Below the pieces are notes generated by a model. That model saw only the letters and a list, made by a program, of their open reading frames with translations, was not told where the DNA came from and did not search any database. From assembly GCF_000368965.1 (NCBI RefSeq), contig NZ_KB849780.1, forward strand, positions 1,612,145 through 1,676,144: 64,000 nucleotides of DNA, in the 5' to 3' direction. This document shows positions 26,892 through 35,982 of this stretch, in pieces (position 1 is the stretch's first letter; every line of letters begins with the position of its first letter). The DNA is from Acinetobacter calcoaceticus DSM 30006 = CIP 81.8 (GTDB lineage: Bacteria; Pseudomonadota; Gammaproteobacteria; Pseudomonadales; Moraxellaceae). The position numbers and the translations under genes are program-made.

Positions 26892-27323
26892 ATGTTAAAA
26901 ACTCAAAAAATCAACATCGTACAAGAATTTGATGCACCCGTAGACAAGGTCTTTGCCGTCTTGAGTGAACATGAAAACCTAAGCAAACTTTTCGCTCCTG
27001 CTAAAGTCACTCGTATTAGCAACGGAAAAGACGCTCGTAATGGTGTTGGCTCTGCTCGTAAAATGTCTATGCCATTTACACCTTCTTTTGTAGAAACAAA
27101 TTTAGTCTACAAAGAAAATGAACTGATCGAATATGCAATCACAAGCGGTATTAGCCCAATTAAAGGTCACCGTGGTGTAATGAAGTTTATTGATTTGGGA
27201 AACAACCGTACTCGTTTGGATTACACCATTAGCTTTAAAGGACGAGTGCCTTTTCTTGGCCCGATCATTAAAGCAGCTTTACAAAATGGCGTAAGCCGTG
27301 GACTTAAAAAACTTAAGTTTTAA
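26892..27323 (+). CDS. SRPBCC/START-like (polyketide cyclase-type) protein
   Basis: 143 residues. INIVQEFDAPVDKVFAVLSEHENL at the N-terminus, a central beta sheet, and a C-terminal helix are the SRPBCC hydrophobic-ligand fold (MxaD/BetvI-like). The ligand is unknown. A single-gene unit with AGAGG before the ATG and a weak terminator after it. Confidence 0.75.
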   Translation: MLKTQKINIVQEFDAPVDKVFAVLSEHENLSKLFAPAKVTRISNGKDARNGVGSARKMSMPFTPSFVETNLVYKENELIEYAITSGISPIKGHRGVMKFIDLGNNRTRLDYTISFKGRVPFLGPIIKAALQNGVSRGLKKLKF

Positions 27324-27341
27324 TCGCTAACTTAAAAAGTA

Positions 27342-27366
27342 AAAGGCCCAATCTAGGGCTTTTTAT
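27342..27366 (+). terminator. Terminator after the SRPBCC gene
   Basis: AAAGGCCC, loop AATCTA, GGGCTTTTT. A second small hairpin (AAGC-GACT/AGTC-GCTT) follows at 27382-27405. The remaining part of 27324-27685 is AT-rich, with nothing recognisable except a presumed promoter. Confidence 0.65.
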
Positions 27367-27685
27367 TTGTCCACAAAAACAAAAGCCGACTCGTTAAAGT
27401 CAGCTTAATACCACAGTGTGAGAAAATTGCTTAAGTAGTTATTGTTCGTGGCAATCTTCTATCTATTTTCTTTTTCTAACATTAATTTACACCTTGGTTA
27501 TGACTGTTTGATTAAAAAGAAATCATAAATACCAAATAAAATGCAAATTAATTCACTCTTAATAGAATAAATGTAAATAAATTAACATTTATTAAAAGTG
27601 ATGTATATCAACTACATCTTTAGAAATTTTCTAAAGTTTAGTATGCTGAAAATAACTTACTAATTAATAGAAAATAAGCAATACA

Positions 27686-27919
27686 ATGGAACATCAGAGT
27701 TTGTTAAAGGAATTAAATTCACTTATTGAATATTATTCCAAAAGAACAGATTGTCCACCTACCAGAATCCGCATAGGTTACAGAGCCTATGCCAAACTCA
27801 TGCAGAATCCAAAATTTGCTGATGAAGTAACAAACTCTGCTTTAGATCCAAACAAGCGTAAATATAAAAAGTTGAAAATCAAAGTCACGAAAGATGACGA
27901 TCAACTAGAGCTCGAATAA
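27686..27919 (+). CDS. Small hypothetical protein (77 aa)
   Basis: Not recognised. 77 residues, charged, with no signal peptide: a helical N-terminus (HQSLLKELNSLIEYYSKR), a central RIRIGYRAYAKLM and an Asp/Glu/Lys-rich tail. It has its own terminator, which supports a real gene. The ribosome site is weak (AAGCAAT). Confidence 0.6.
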   Translation: MEHQSLLKELNSLIEYYSKRTDCPPTRIRIGYRAYAKLMQNPKFADEVTNSALDPNKRKYKKLKIKVTKDDDQLELE

Positions 27920-27921
27920 AT

Positions 27922-27945
27922 AAAAAGCCCAATGACGGGCTTTTT
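27922..27945 (+). terminator. Terminator after the 77-aa gene
   Basis: AAAAAGCCC, loop AATGAC, GGGCTTTTT: strong and symmetric, so it may also stop minus-strand reading from the TetR gene. Confidence 0.88.
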
Positions 27946-27972
27946 ACTTTTAGAAAGTGTGTGGATTTCTCT

Positions 27973-28527
27973 CTAAGACAGCATTATTAAGAAATAATTT
28001 AGTAACTTGTCTCGCTCATCTACACTGTTTTTACTTAAAAGTTGAACCATTGCCCCATCAATCACGAACAAAAACATGTGGGCGTCTTTCATTGAAGCCG
28101 TAGTTTTGACGGTTAAAAGCAGTTTATAAATTTCGTTGATTAGCCAAGTTCTATATTCAATCACCACGCTATAGGCTTTTGGGTAGAGCTTTTCAATTTC
28201 AAAAATGGCTTTAAAGGGCAAATGATAAAAACCATTTAAGTCGGCATGTAAAAGGTAAATCTGCTTAAGTTTATCTAGCACCATTTCTTCACGATAAGAT
28301 TTGAGAATTGAAAATACTTTTACTTTGAGCGCATCTTTTTGAAAAGTGAGACACATCTCGATGAGTCGGGCTTTTGAGTGAAAGTCATTATAGAAAGTAG
28401 CTTTGGGAATTTTGGCTTCCGCAATAATTCGGTCGACACCGACCTTATGAAAGCCATCTTGATTAAATAAATCTTTTGCTGCGTGAAGCACGCGCAGCGC
28501 TCTAAATGAAGATTCTAAATTGTTCAT
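27973..28527 (-). CDS. TetR-family regulator (copy 1)
   Basis: 184 residues. The N-terminal HTH (FRALRVLHAAKDLFNQDGFHKVGVDRIIAEAKIPKATFYNDFHSKARLIEMCL) is classical TetR/AcrR; only key parts are listed. The ligand domain carries DAHMFLFVIDGAMVQLL. It is a close paralogue of the TetR at 59316-59894, and both genes are preceded on the same side by the same structured element. Target and ligand are unknown. Confidence 0.88.
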   Translation of the reverse strand: MNNLESSFRALRVLHAAKDLFNQDGFHKVGVDRIIAEAKIPKATFYNDFHSKARLIEMCLTFQKDALKVKVFSILKSYREEMVLDKLKQIYLLHADLNGFYHLPFKAIFEIEKLYPKAYSVVIEYRTWLINEIYKLLLTVKTTASMKDAHMFLFVIDGAMVQLLSKNSVDERDKLLNYFLIMLS

Positions 28528-28821
28528 GTATACCGCTTAAAATAATTTTTTGTTGTATCTAAAAGAGATAGAAATGCCGTCACTCTTAAAATGAGTGCTC
28601 AAAACAGGCATGCAAAAGCAGCACAAAAATGTGCCCTAAGCTATCTCTGGTTTTATTGTTGCTATGATTTTTTAGTCGTAACGATTTAAGGTCGTAGAAA
28701 ACCTACAAACGGTTAAAGCGTTTTAAAGACCAATTAGTTGGTATGGGCAGAGAGAGTTTGGCAAAGGCCAAAAATTGAGAAGAATTAGTACGCATAGCGG
28801 ACTCCTTTGGCTATAAAAGAA

Positions 28822-29040
28822 GTTTCACCGCATTACTGCTAAATAATGGTGGTGAAACGAAAGAGGGTTAGCAGACTGGAGCCAAAGAATCCAGCACACC
28901 CGAGGGTGTCCCCCTTCCGTTCCACCGTAAAGGGGGCACACAGGGATTTCCACAAAAAAGTTAGACTTTTTCGTGTACTTTGGCTGATGGTCTGCTAAAA
29001 CCAACTGGCAATGTAGGCCAGCACGCAAAGGATAGTATTC
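28822..29040. ncRNA. Conserved structured RNA element, copy 1 (C4/icd-leader-like?)
   Basis: Nested helices can be drawn: GTTTCACC/GGTGAAAC (28822-28829 with 28851-28858), AGCAGAC/GTCTGCT (28870-28876 with 28990-28996) enclosing CTGG/CCAG, ACACCC-GA-GGGTGT (28896-28909) and CCCCCTT/AAGGGGG (28910-28936), then CTGGC/GCCAG (29005-29021). Copy 2 at 60171-60396 keeps the single-stranded sequence but changes both arms of the first and fourth helix compatibly, which is covariation. A 50-codon plus-strand frame (28846-28998) shares RKRVSRL and PAHPRVS with copy 2, reminiscent of phage P1/P4 icd/ash leaders that overlap C4-type antisense RNA. The transcribed strand is undecided. Confidence 0.6.
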
Positions 29041-29216
29041 GCACTTGTTGGCGTCAAGCGCAGAAAATATAGTTTGTATTAAGTTCGAGCGATTGGGAAA
29101 TTAAAAAGCCATTACGGTTTAGTAATAGCTTAGATTGGATAGATTTATTTTAAGAATCTAATTACATGTCGTATCTTCTGGACTTACTACTTTAGCAATT
29201 AAAATATAAGAATTTT

Positions 29217-32200
29217 TCAAGTTTCATTAACTATATTTAGATTAAATCTGAAAATTTTATAATTTTCTGAGAATTTTAATGCTATTTTATATTTAAATAC
29301 TAAGTCGCCAACAAGGTCATCTTGATTCTTTTGTTCAAAAATCACATCAAAAAATTGTGAATTTTCATATTGATATAAGCTCAAAGATTCAAAGACGTTT
29401 TTACTAACTAAAATAATATAATCAATATCCTCAAAGAAAAGATCATATACTTCAGATTTATCAATATGACAAATATATCCGTCATTGCTGATATTTTTAA
29501 AATGTATAGGCATAGTTTCATTTCTATCACACTTATAGCGACGAAGTATATTCTTTAACTTTTGATTACCAACTAAAAGAACAGGTTCTTCAATTTCACT
29601 AAGTTGCATAGTAATTATTTGAAGAAGATCTTCTAGAGATGTACTTGAATAGGTGTAAGAAATCGGAAGCTTTAATATTCTAGATATAATAGAATTTCTT
29701 AAATGCCTTGAAATACCACCCTTAATCCACTCATTATCATCGATTACAACTTCACTAGCAACTATATCAGCAATATATTTTTTCTCATAGTTTTCAAAAG
29801 TAAAACTTCCACTTTGAAAATTATTAGATTTATTTTCAACAAAATTAAATAAACTAAAAGGATAAGATGTTTTTTTATCTTGAATTATACTCGATGCAAT
29901 TTTAGATAATGCAACGATTTTCTCTGGATCAACAAGAGCATCAATAATAATTTTATTATTTTGATTTCTCAATTTTTCAATAATATTTCTGATTGATTTT
30001 ATAAAATTTTCTTTAAGACTAGGAAATTCATCAACTCCAAACAATATATATTCATAATTTCTTTCTTGCCATGTATTTAAAATAAAAATCCATGATTCCA
30101 AATCTGAAATAATACAATTAATATCAGCTATGGTATAAAAGCTAGATGAAAGGGCCTGATACCACTTCAGAGGTAAATCCCATTGATTTTGAGAAAGTGA
30201 TAGTGCAATTTCTATGTAATTATCATTCAGACTATTTATGTCTTCAAATGAACCCATATATGTTCGCCCAGTTATAAGCTGACCTTTAAATAAATTACTA
30301 TAACTTTCTAGAACTTGGCTAAGCAATGATTGATATGAATTATCTTTATCTTGAGAATAGTTCTTGTGCCTGATGTAAGTTCCTACTAATTTTCCAGCAT
30401 TTGAAATCGATTTAGAGTTTTCAGATATAGAAGTTGGATGTATTCTCTGCCCCTTTAATAATGCACCTATCATTTGCTTTACAACATCTAAAGATAAGTT
30501 ATTATTCTTTTTTAATAGATAACAAGCTGTTATAACTCTTAAGTCAAGATGATAATTTTGAAAAGCAAGTTCATAAGCTGTTTCTCTAGAATATTTTTCT
30601 GAATTATTAATTAAAGTCCAAATATGATCAGTCTCTGGTATATTAAGCATAAAAATATTTAATATAGTAGAATTCCACATATAAGTGTCATGAAAAGTGG
30701 ATCCATTCGTAAACTTCTCCAACCAATGATTTAGCATATCAATACTCCAACCAACTGCTCTGGAATTTTTGAAAGATAATGCTGCTACTACAGTCTTTGC
30801 TGTAAATTGAAGATGGATTTTAAAAGCTAATAAATTCTGCTCATTCCTATAATCTCTTTTCGAATGTGGTTCAATATAATATTGAATCCAACTTTCCCAA
30901 GATCCTACAAATTTATTTAGAATTTTTTCATAATTTTTATCAGTTCTAGGATTGCTATTAATCTCAAATGAATACCATTCTAGAAGTATTTCCCATAAGT
31001 TATAATTTTGTTCAATGTAAGTTTTTACTTCCTCATCTGTGAGGTTAGAGCTACATCTATATAATTGTTTATAAAAATATAAAATCTCATTATAAAATTC
31101 TGTATTATCAGTTATTTTAAATACTGATGCTTTTGATATAAAGAAATATTCAATTAAAAGATGATTAAAATAGCTTTTACCAAAAATTGTACCATCTGTT
31201 AATAACAACCAATTATCATTTATTTTATTATCATTTAAAAAGGCTAACGCAGAAGAAACATTCACATGATAGTCTATCAAATTCCCTATAGCTTCCTTAA
31301 ATGCACGAATATCATTATCCCTTAAAGAAAGATGGATAGGATCTATAAAGTTTTTAAATAGTTTAAGTAGTTCTTCATCATTTTCAATAGCTATCTTCTT
31401 ATTAAAGGAAAATGAATATTTATAGAGAAATTTAAGGCATGGGAAAAAACTAAATCCTTCAGTTTTTCCTACCAAATAATCTTCATCACTAATTTTTCCA
31501 ATATCTAATATGAGTTTTGAATCTTGTTTTTTTCTATACTTAAGATAATGTGTCTGCAAGTAAATAACCCAATTGATTAGATAAAACCTAATATCACTTA
31601 ATTCATATTCCATCCTGATTCTTATTTTTATAGGAGAAATTTTTGAATCATCCCAAGAAAAATTCGTAATCTTTAAGTTATTTCCATCAATTTCCTTTAT
31701 CAATCCATAATTACATGCATTTTTAATATAATTATTTTTCAGCCTTTTACTTATATCGATTCGACAAGCTTCCTGAATTGAAAATCGAAGAATGATTTCT
31801 TCTCTAGAATGATCATTCATTATTAGAAAAGTTTTACTAAAAAACCATGCAGTTAGAAAAATATTAAATATTAGCCATATTGCGGATGTAATACAAAATA
31901 CTAAATATATAGAATCAACTAAAAAAGAGCGAATGAAAAAACTTATAAGAATAAAAATTGATAAAGCTAGGCCACTTAAGCCTGCAAACATAAAACCTGA
32001 ATATTTTTTATAAATTGGAAATATAACGCTATTCGAAGTTTTCTGATTAGAAAAAATACTGATAAAACTGATGACTAATGGATACACTACACAAACAATT
32101 GTCAACTGAGCACCCAAAAATGTTCCTTGCCATTGGATCAACTCTTCCCAAGAAGAAAAAAAATCTGAATAATTTTTTGTTAGTTCAAGCTTGATTAACA

Positions 32201-32381
32201 AATATATAAGCCAACTAATCAGAATAAAGTAGATACTGATAAGAACTGTATATTTCTTATAATTGGTAGACCAAAGAATGATATTTCTCTCTAAAATGTT
32301 CCACCTTGTCTTTTGGTAAATTCTATTTTTATAAAGTGATTCTTTTAGCTCTTTTTTAATTATCTTCTTAAGTGTTTGCAT
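29217..32381 (-). CDS. Large membrane-anchored protein of unknown function (1054 aa)
   Basis: Not recognised. About 1054 residues, strongly AT-rich. Four to five membrane spans lie within residues 45-185 (KYTVLISIYFILISWLIYLL; GAQLTIVCVVYPLVISFISI; then two more). A very long cytoplasmic part follows, mostly helical, rich in Asn, Ile and Lys and suggestive of repeats. The last ~150 residues look alpha/beta (EPVLLVGNQKL, DYIILVSKNVF). No Walker, nuclease or protease motif is evident. The lone position between a TetR/RNA module and a CLC gene, its size and composition fit an acquired accessory gene; phage defence is only a guess. Confidence 0.6.
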   Translation of the reverse strand: MQTLKKIIKKELKESLYKNRIYQKTRWNILERNIILWSTNYKKYTVLISIYFILISWLIYLLIKLELTKNYSDFFSSWEELIQWQGTFLGAQLTIVCVVYPLVISFISIFSNQKTSNSVIFPIYKKYSGFMFAGLSGLALSIFILISFFIRSFLVDSIYLVFCITSAIWLIFNIFLTAWFFSKTFLIMNDHSREEIILRFSIQEACRIDISKRLKNNYIKNACNYGLIKEIDGNNLKITNFSWDDSKISPIKIRIRMEYELSDIRFYLINWVIYLQTHYLKYRKKQDSKLILDIGKISDEDYLVGKTEGFSFFPCLKFLYKYSFSFNKKIAIENDEELLKLFKNFIDPIHLSLRDNDIRAFKEAIGNLIDYHVNVSSALAFLNDNKINDNWLLLTDGTIFGKSYFNHLLIEYFFISKASVFKITDNTEFYNEILYFYKQLYRCSSNLTDEEVKTYIEQNYNLWEILLEWYSFEINSNPRTDKNYEKILNKFVGSWESWIQYYIEPHSKRDYRNEQNLLAFKIHLQFTAKTVVAALSFKNSRAVGWSIDMLNHWLEKFTNGSTFHDTYMWNSTILNIFMLNIPETDHIWTLINNSEKYSRETAYELAFQNYHLDLRVITACYLLKKNNNLSLDVVKQMIGALLKGQRIHPTSISENSKSISNAGKLVGTYIRHKNYSQDKDNSYQSLLSQVLESYSNLFKGQLITGRTYMGSFEDINSLNDNYIEIALSLSQNQWDLPLKWYQALSSSFYTIADINCIISDLESWIFILNTWQERNYEYILFGVDEFPSLKENFIKSIRNIIEKLRNQNNKIIIDALVDPEKIVALSKIASSIIQDKKTSYPFSLFNFVENKSNNFQSGSFTFENYEKKYIADIVASEVVIDDNEWIKGGISRHLRNSIISRILKLPISYTYSSTSLEDLLQIITMQLSEIEEPVLLVGNQKLKNILRRYKCDRNETMPIHFKNISNDGYICHIDKSEVYDLFFEDIDYIILVSKNVFESLSLYQYENSQFFDVIFEQKNQDDLVGDLVFKYKIALKFSENYKIFRFNLNIVNET

Positions 32382-32737
32382 GAGGTCTTATGTAATACTT
32401 TGTCTTTTTAAATTATAAACTTAAATTAATATATTGGCAAAAAATAGACTACACCCAGACTAAAAATTCAATTTCTCCCCTAAGAATGATGTCCATTTAT
32501 TGAAAATCTACAGCCCTAAATAACAACAGGCTAAATAAGGCTTTTTCCTTAGTTAGTAGTAATACTTTTAAATCTTTTGTATTAGCTTTATCAGAAGCTT
32601 TTTACTCTGTACTTTAATTTCCTTATTTCAACTGTTCTAATATTCAATGTGATATTTAGACAAACCTTCTTTAATTTTATTTCAAAATGATTCACGAGCC
32701 TTTTAGTTAAAATTTTTCCTTGATAAGCAAAACTTTT
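32382..32737. other. Intergenic region without a recognised gene
   Basis: 356 AT-rich bases. Presumably it holds the promoter of the 1054-residue gene on the right side of that gene. An everted GTAATAC...GTATTAG pair at about 32569-32588 does not match the guanidine operator orientation. Nothing else seen. Confidence 0.5.
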
Positions 32738-33958
32738 TTAATCCATCAACTTTTTACGGCGATATAACCCACAATTTCCAGAAAATAGCGCAGCCAATAA
32801 ACAGGTAATGATGGCGTAAGTCGCAACATTCATTCCAAATAGCTCAACCGCTAAAATAATAGACGTCAACGGCGCCTTACTCGCCCCCGAAAACAGACTC
32901 ACCAAACCTACGCCTGCAAGCAATGAAATTGGCAAGTTTAAAACAGCCCCTAAAGCATTACCTAATGTCGCACCCACATAAAATAACGGCGTAATCTCAC
33001 CACCTTTAAAACCAGAACCTAAAGTGATGGCAGTAAAAATGGTCTTGTTGAAAAAGTCGTAAAATTCAATCGGCACATAAAAAGATGAAATGATTTTATC
33101 TGTACCCAAACCATTGTATTGCTGATGCGCAGTGAACAAAGTAAGTAGCATAATCACAATACCGCCCACCATCGTTCTTAATGGCAAATAACGGATGTAT
33201 TTGTAAAAGACATCACTGGCAAAATGAATTGCGGCAATAAAGAAACGTGCAATCAAACCAAAGATTAGCCCTGCCACAATTAAGTTCATGAGCGTGCCGA
33301 AATGAATAGGTGGAAACTCACTAATCACATAAAAAATGTGTGGGTGAACAATATCGAATAGTTCAGGAATGGTGGATGCAACAAGGGCAGACACAAAACA
33401 CGGAAAAATGGCTGAGTATCTTAAATTACCTAAAGCGGTAATTTCTAAACCATAAATTGCACCCGCCAGAGGTAAACCAAACACCCCAGCGAAGCCCGCA
33501 CCAATACTCGCGATTAAACAGATTTTTCGGTTATCTTCCGAGATTTTTAATATATGGCTTAAGTGGTCAATTAAGGCACCTGAAAGCTGAACCGCTGGTG
33601 CTTCACGCCCAGCCGAACCACCAAACAACTGAGTTAAAATTGAGGTAATAAAAATGATGGGGCTCATTCGTTTTGGAATAAACGATTTAGGTTGGTGAAT
33701 TTCATCAATCAGTAAATGAGTTCCCCGTTCAATGGGTGAACCATATTTTTTGATGAGATAACCAATACCAAAACCCACAAAAGGCAAGAAATAGATGAGC
33801 CAGTGATGCAGACTTCTGACTTTATTTGAAATATCAAAAGCCACAAAAATTAAAGTCGAAGCCAGCCCCGCAACGACTCCAATCACAATTGATATGGCGA
33901 GCCAATAGACACTGTATTTTAGAATTTGATCATATTCAGATGAAGGTAGAATTTTCAT
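32738..33958 (-). CDS. CLC-family anion channel/antiporter (CLC-F-like)
   Basis: 406 residues, about 10-12 membrane helices. Selectivity motifs are divergent: GSAGREAPAVQL replaces the usual GKEGPxVH, and GSGFKGGEITPLFYVGATLG replaces GGxFxP. No GSGIP motif appears where expected (GSPIERGTH is seen). These changes resemble the fluoride-exporting CLC-F subclass more than ClcA. No fluoride (crcB) riboswitch is visible upstream, so substrate remains open. Single gene. Confidence 0.8.
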   Translation of the reverse strand: MKILPSSEYDQILKYSVYWLAISIVIGVVAGLASTLIFVAFDISNKVRSLHHWLIYFLPFVGFGIGYLIKKYGSPIERGTHLLIDEIHQPKSFIPKRMSPIIFITSILTQLFGGSAGREAPAVQLSGALIDHLSHILKISEDNRKICLIASIGAGFAGVFGLPLAGAIYGLEITALGNLRYSAIFPCFVSALVASTIPELFDIVHPHIFYVISEFPPIHFGTLMNLIVAGLIFGLIARFFIAAIHFASDVFYKYIRYLPLRTMVGGIVIMLLTLFTAHQQYNGLGTDKIISSFYVPIEFYDFFNKTIFTAITLGSGFKGGEITPLFYVGATLGNALGAVLNLPISLLAGVGLVSLFSGASKAPLTSIILAVELFGMNVATYAIITCLLAALFSGNCGLYRRKKLMD

Positions 33959-34065
33959 TCGCGTTCTTCAATTAGCCTTTAAAATGGATGATAAATTCTC
34001 AATTTTTTTATGCAGCCAGTTCATTAAGTGAGAAATGCTTAAACTGGGCTAAAAATTAAAGCTCG

Positions 34066-34087
34066 CATAGGCGAGCTTTCAATACAG
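34066..34087. terminator. Terminator of the pxp/carboxylase operon
   Basis: AAAGCTCGC, loop ATAG-like, GCGAGCTTT with a T-rich run on the minus strand, 170 bases past the biotin carboxylase stop and upstream of the CLC gene. Confidence 0.75.
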
Positions 34088-34260
34088 TGATTAATCTTGA
34101 TATCACCAAAGTTCGGGAAATATCTCATAACCCATTCTGGCTTTCAAGTTGAAAATAGTTAACGAGTACTGTGAAAATAGCTAACTGAGTTAATAAATAA
34201 GCATTCGATTTGACCCGATCAAACTAAAAACAAAATCAGGCCAAATCACATGTTCAAATC

Positions 34261-35982
34261 TTAATTAATGCTACCAATAATGGTTTCTGCATGGCAGGTC
34301 GCACCCTTCTCTGCCTCAATCTGAATCACCCCACTACGATGCGCCAGTACCTGAACTTCCATTTTCATGGCCTCCATAATTGCGACCACTTGCCCTTCTG
34401 TCACTTGCTCACCATTTTCGACTTTCCAAGCGCTAATCACACCATTAATTGGGGCAAGTAAATGCTCAGCACTCACTTCTGGCTCGTTAGTTTGTGCTTG
34501 AGTTGCCGTTGCTGGACCTTGTGCAAACATGCCCGCTGGTAAACCTAAGCGGTGTAACTTGCCATCAATTTCAATGTAGCTGAGTAACATTGGTTGTTGA
34601 TGGTTTGGAATACCACGTTTGGTTGGCTTTAACTCTTGTTTAAAGTCGTTTTCGATCCAACGGGTGTGTACATTAAACTCATCTGTAAAGTCAGGTTCAT
34701 TGAGTACCGCACGGTGAAAGTCTAAAACCGATGCTACGCCTTCAATTTTAAATTGTTTTAAAGCACGTTTAGCGCGGGCAATTGCAACTTCACGGGTTGG
34801 ACCAGTCACAATCAATTTTGCCATCAGCGAGTCAAAATGACTCGATACCAATGAACCAGTGCGAACGCCTGTATCGACTCGTACACCATTACCAAACGGC
34901 GCTTCAAACAAACTCAACACACCAAACGCCGGAATAAAACCACGTGCGGGGTCTTCGGCATTAATTCGAAACTCAATTGCGTGACCTTGGGCTTTTGGTG
35001 TTTCTTTAATGGAAAGTTCATGGCCCTGCGCGACACGAATTTGCTCTACCACCAAATCAACTTTTGATGTTTCTTCGGTAACTGGGTGCTCAACTTGCAA
35101 ACGTGTGTTTACTTCTAAAAATGAAAGTTTTCCATCACGACTCAGTAAATATTCAACTGTACCCGCACCCACGTAATTTGCAGCCTGACAAATGTCTTTT
35201 GCCGAGGTTAAAATTTGTTGATAAATCTCGTCGCTAATAAATGGTGCGGGTGCTTCTTCGACTAACTTTTGATTACGGCGTTGCAACGAGCAATCACGTG
35301 TGCCAAGCACGACAATGTTGCCATGTTGGTCGGCAATCACTTGAGCTTCTACATGGCGCGGTTTATCTAAATATTGCTCAACAAAACATTCACCGCGGCC
35401 AAAGGCAGCTTTTGCCTCTCGCACTGCCGACTCATAAAGCTCTTTAACTTCTTCGAGTTTCCATGCAACTTTTAAACCTCGACCACCGCCACCAAATGCG
35501 GCTTTAATGGCAATAGGTAAACCAAATTGTTCGGCAAACTCTAAAGCTTCATCTGCATTGTTGAGTGGGTCTTGCGTACCCTGAACTAACGGCGCACCGA
35601 CAGAAGCAGCAATTTTACGTGCTTCGATTTTATCGCCCAGTTTTTCAATCGCACTTGGAGATGGCCCTACCCATTTTAAGCCTGCATCAATCACGGCTTG
35701 GGCAAATTCGGCACGTTCAGACAAAAAGCCATAACCCGGATGAACCATGGTCGCTTTCGATTTTTTTGCAACTTCGATAATGGCAGGAATATTTAAATAG
35801 GTTTCGCTTGCGGTAGCACCAGCCAAGCCCCATGCTTCATCTGCAAGTTCGACATGCATGCTGCCAATGTCGTCATCTGCATATAACGCGACCGATGAAA
35901 TTCCCATGTCACGACAAGCATGAATAATACGAACGGCAATTTCACCACGGTTAGCAATCAATAATTTTTCTGTATTCATCAT
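34261..35982 (-). CDS. Biotin carboxylase fused to BCCP domain
   Basis: 573 residues. Biotin carboxylase (about 1-445: KLLIANRGEIAVRIIHACRD, ATP-grasp loop FGGGGRGLK, FLEVNTRLQVEHPVTEE), a linker, and a C-terminal biotinyl domain (about 500-573) with the target Lys in MEAMKMEV. Such proteins serve acyl-CoA or small-molecule carboxylases. Here there is no acyl-CoA carboxyltransferase gene; the partner, overlapping by 4 bases, is a KipI-KipA fusion, the same module that forms the carboxyltransferase of urea carboxylase. Together the two genes look like a split version of the 1201-residue enzyme at 18037-21642. The substrate is unknown. Confidence 0.88.
   Translation of the reverse strand: MMNTEKLLIANRGEIAVRIIHACRDMGISSVALYADDDIGSMHVELADEAWGLAGATASETYLNIPAIIEVAKKSKATMVHPGYGFLSERAEFAQAVIDAGLKWVGPSPSAIEKLGDKIEARKIAASVGAPLVQGTQDPLNNADEALEFAEQFGLPIAIKAAFGGGGRGLKVAWKLEEVKELYESAVREAKAAFGRGECFVEQYLDKPRHVEAQVIADQHGNIVVLGTRDCSLQRRNQKLVEEAPAPFISDEIYQQILTSAKDICQAANYVGAGTVEYLLSRDGKLSFLEVNTRLQVEHPVTEETSKVDLVVEQIRVAQGHELSIKETPKAQGHAIEFRINAEDPARGFIPAFGVLSLFEAPFGNGVRVDTGVRTGSLVSSHFDSLMAKLIVTGPTREVAIARAKRALKQFKIEGVASVLDFHRAVLNEPDFTDEFNVHTRWIENDFKQELKPTKRGIPNHQQPMLLSYIEIDGKLHRLGLPAGMFAQGPATATQAQTNEPEVSAEHLLAPINGVISAWKVENGEQVTEGQVVAIMEAMKMEVQVLAHRSGVIQIEAEKGATCHAETIIGSIN

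Noticed and set aside
32560..32595. Fourth guanidine-type operator
   Set aside because: GTAATAC and GTATTAG are in everted order with shorter spacing, and no guanidine gene is near.
33959..34260. Fluoride (crcB) riboswitch before the CLC gene
   Set aside because: The conserved crcB elements were not seen; the only strong hairpin is a terminator of the preceding operon.
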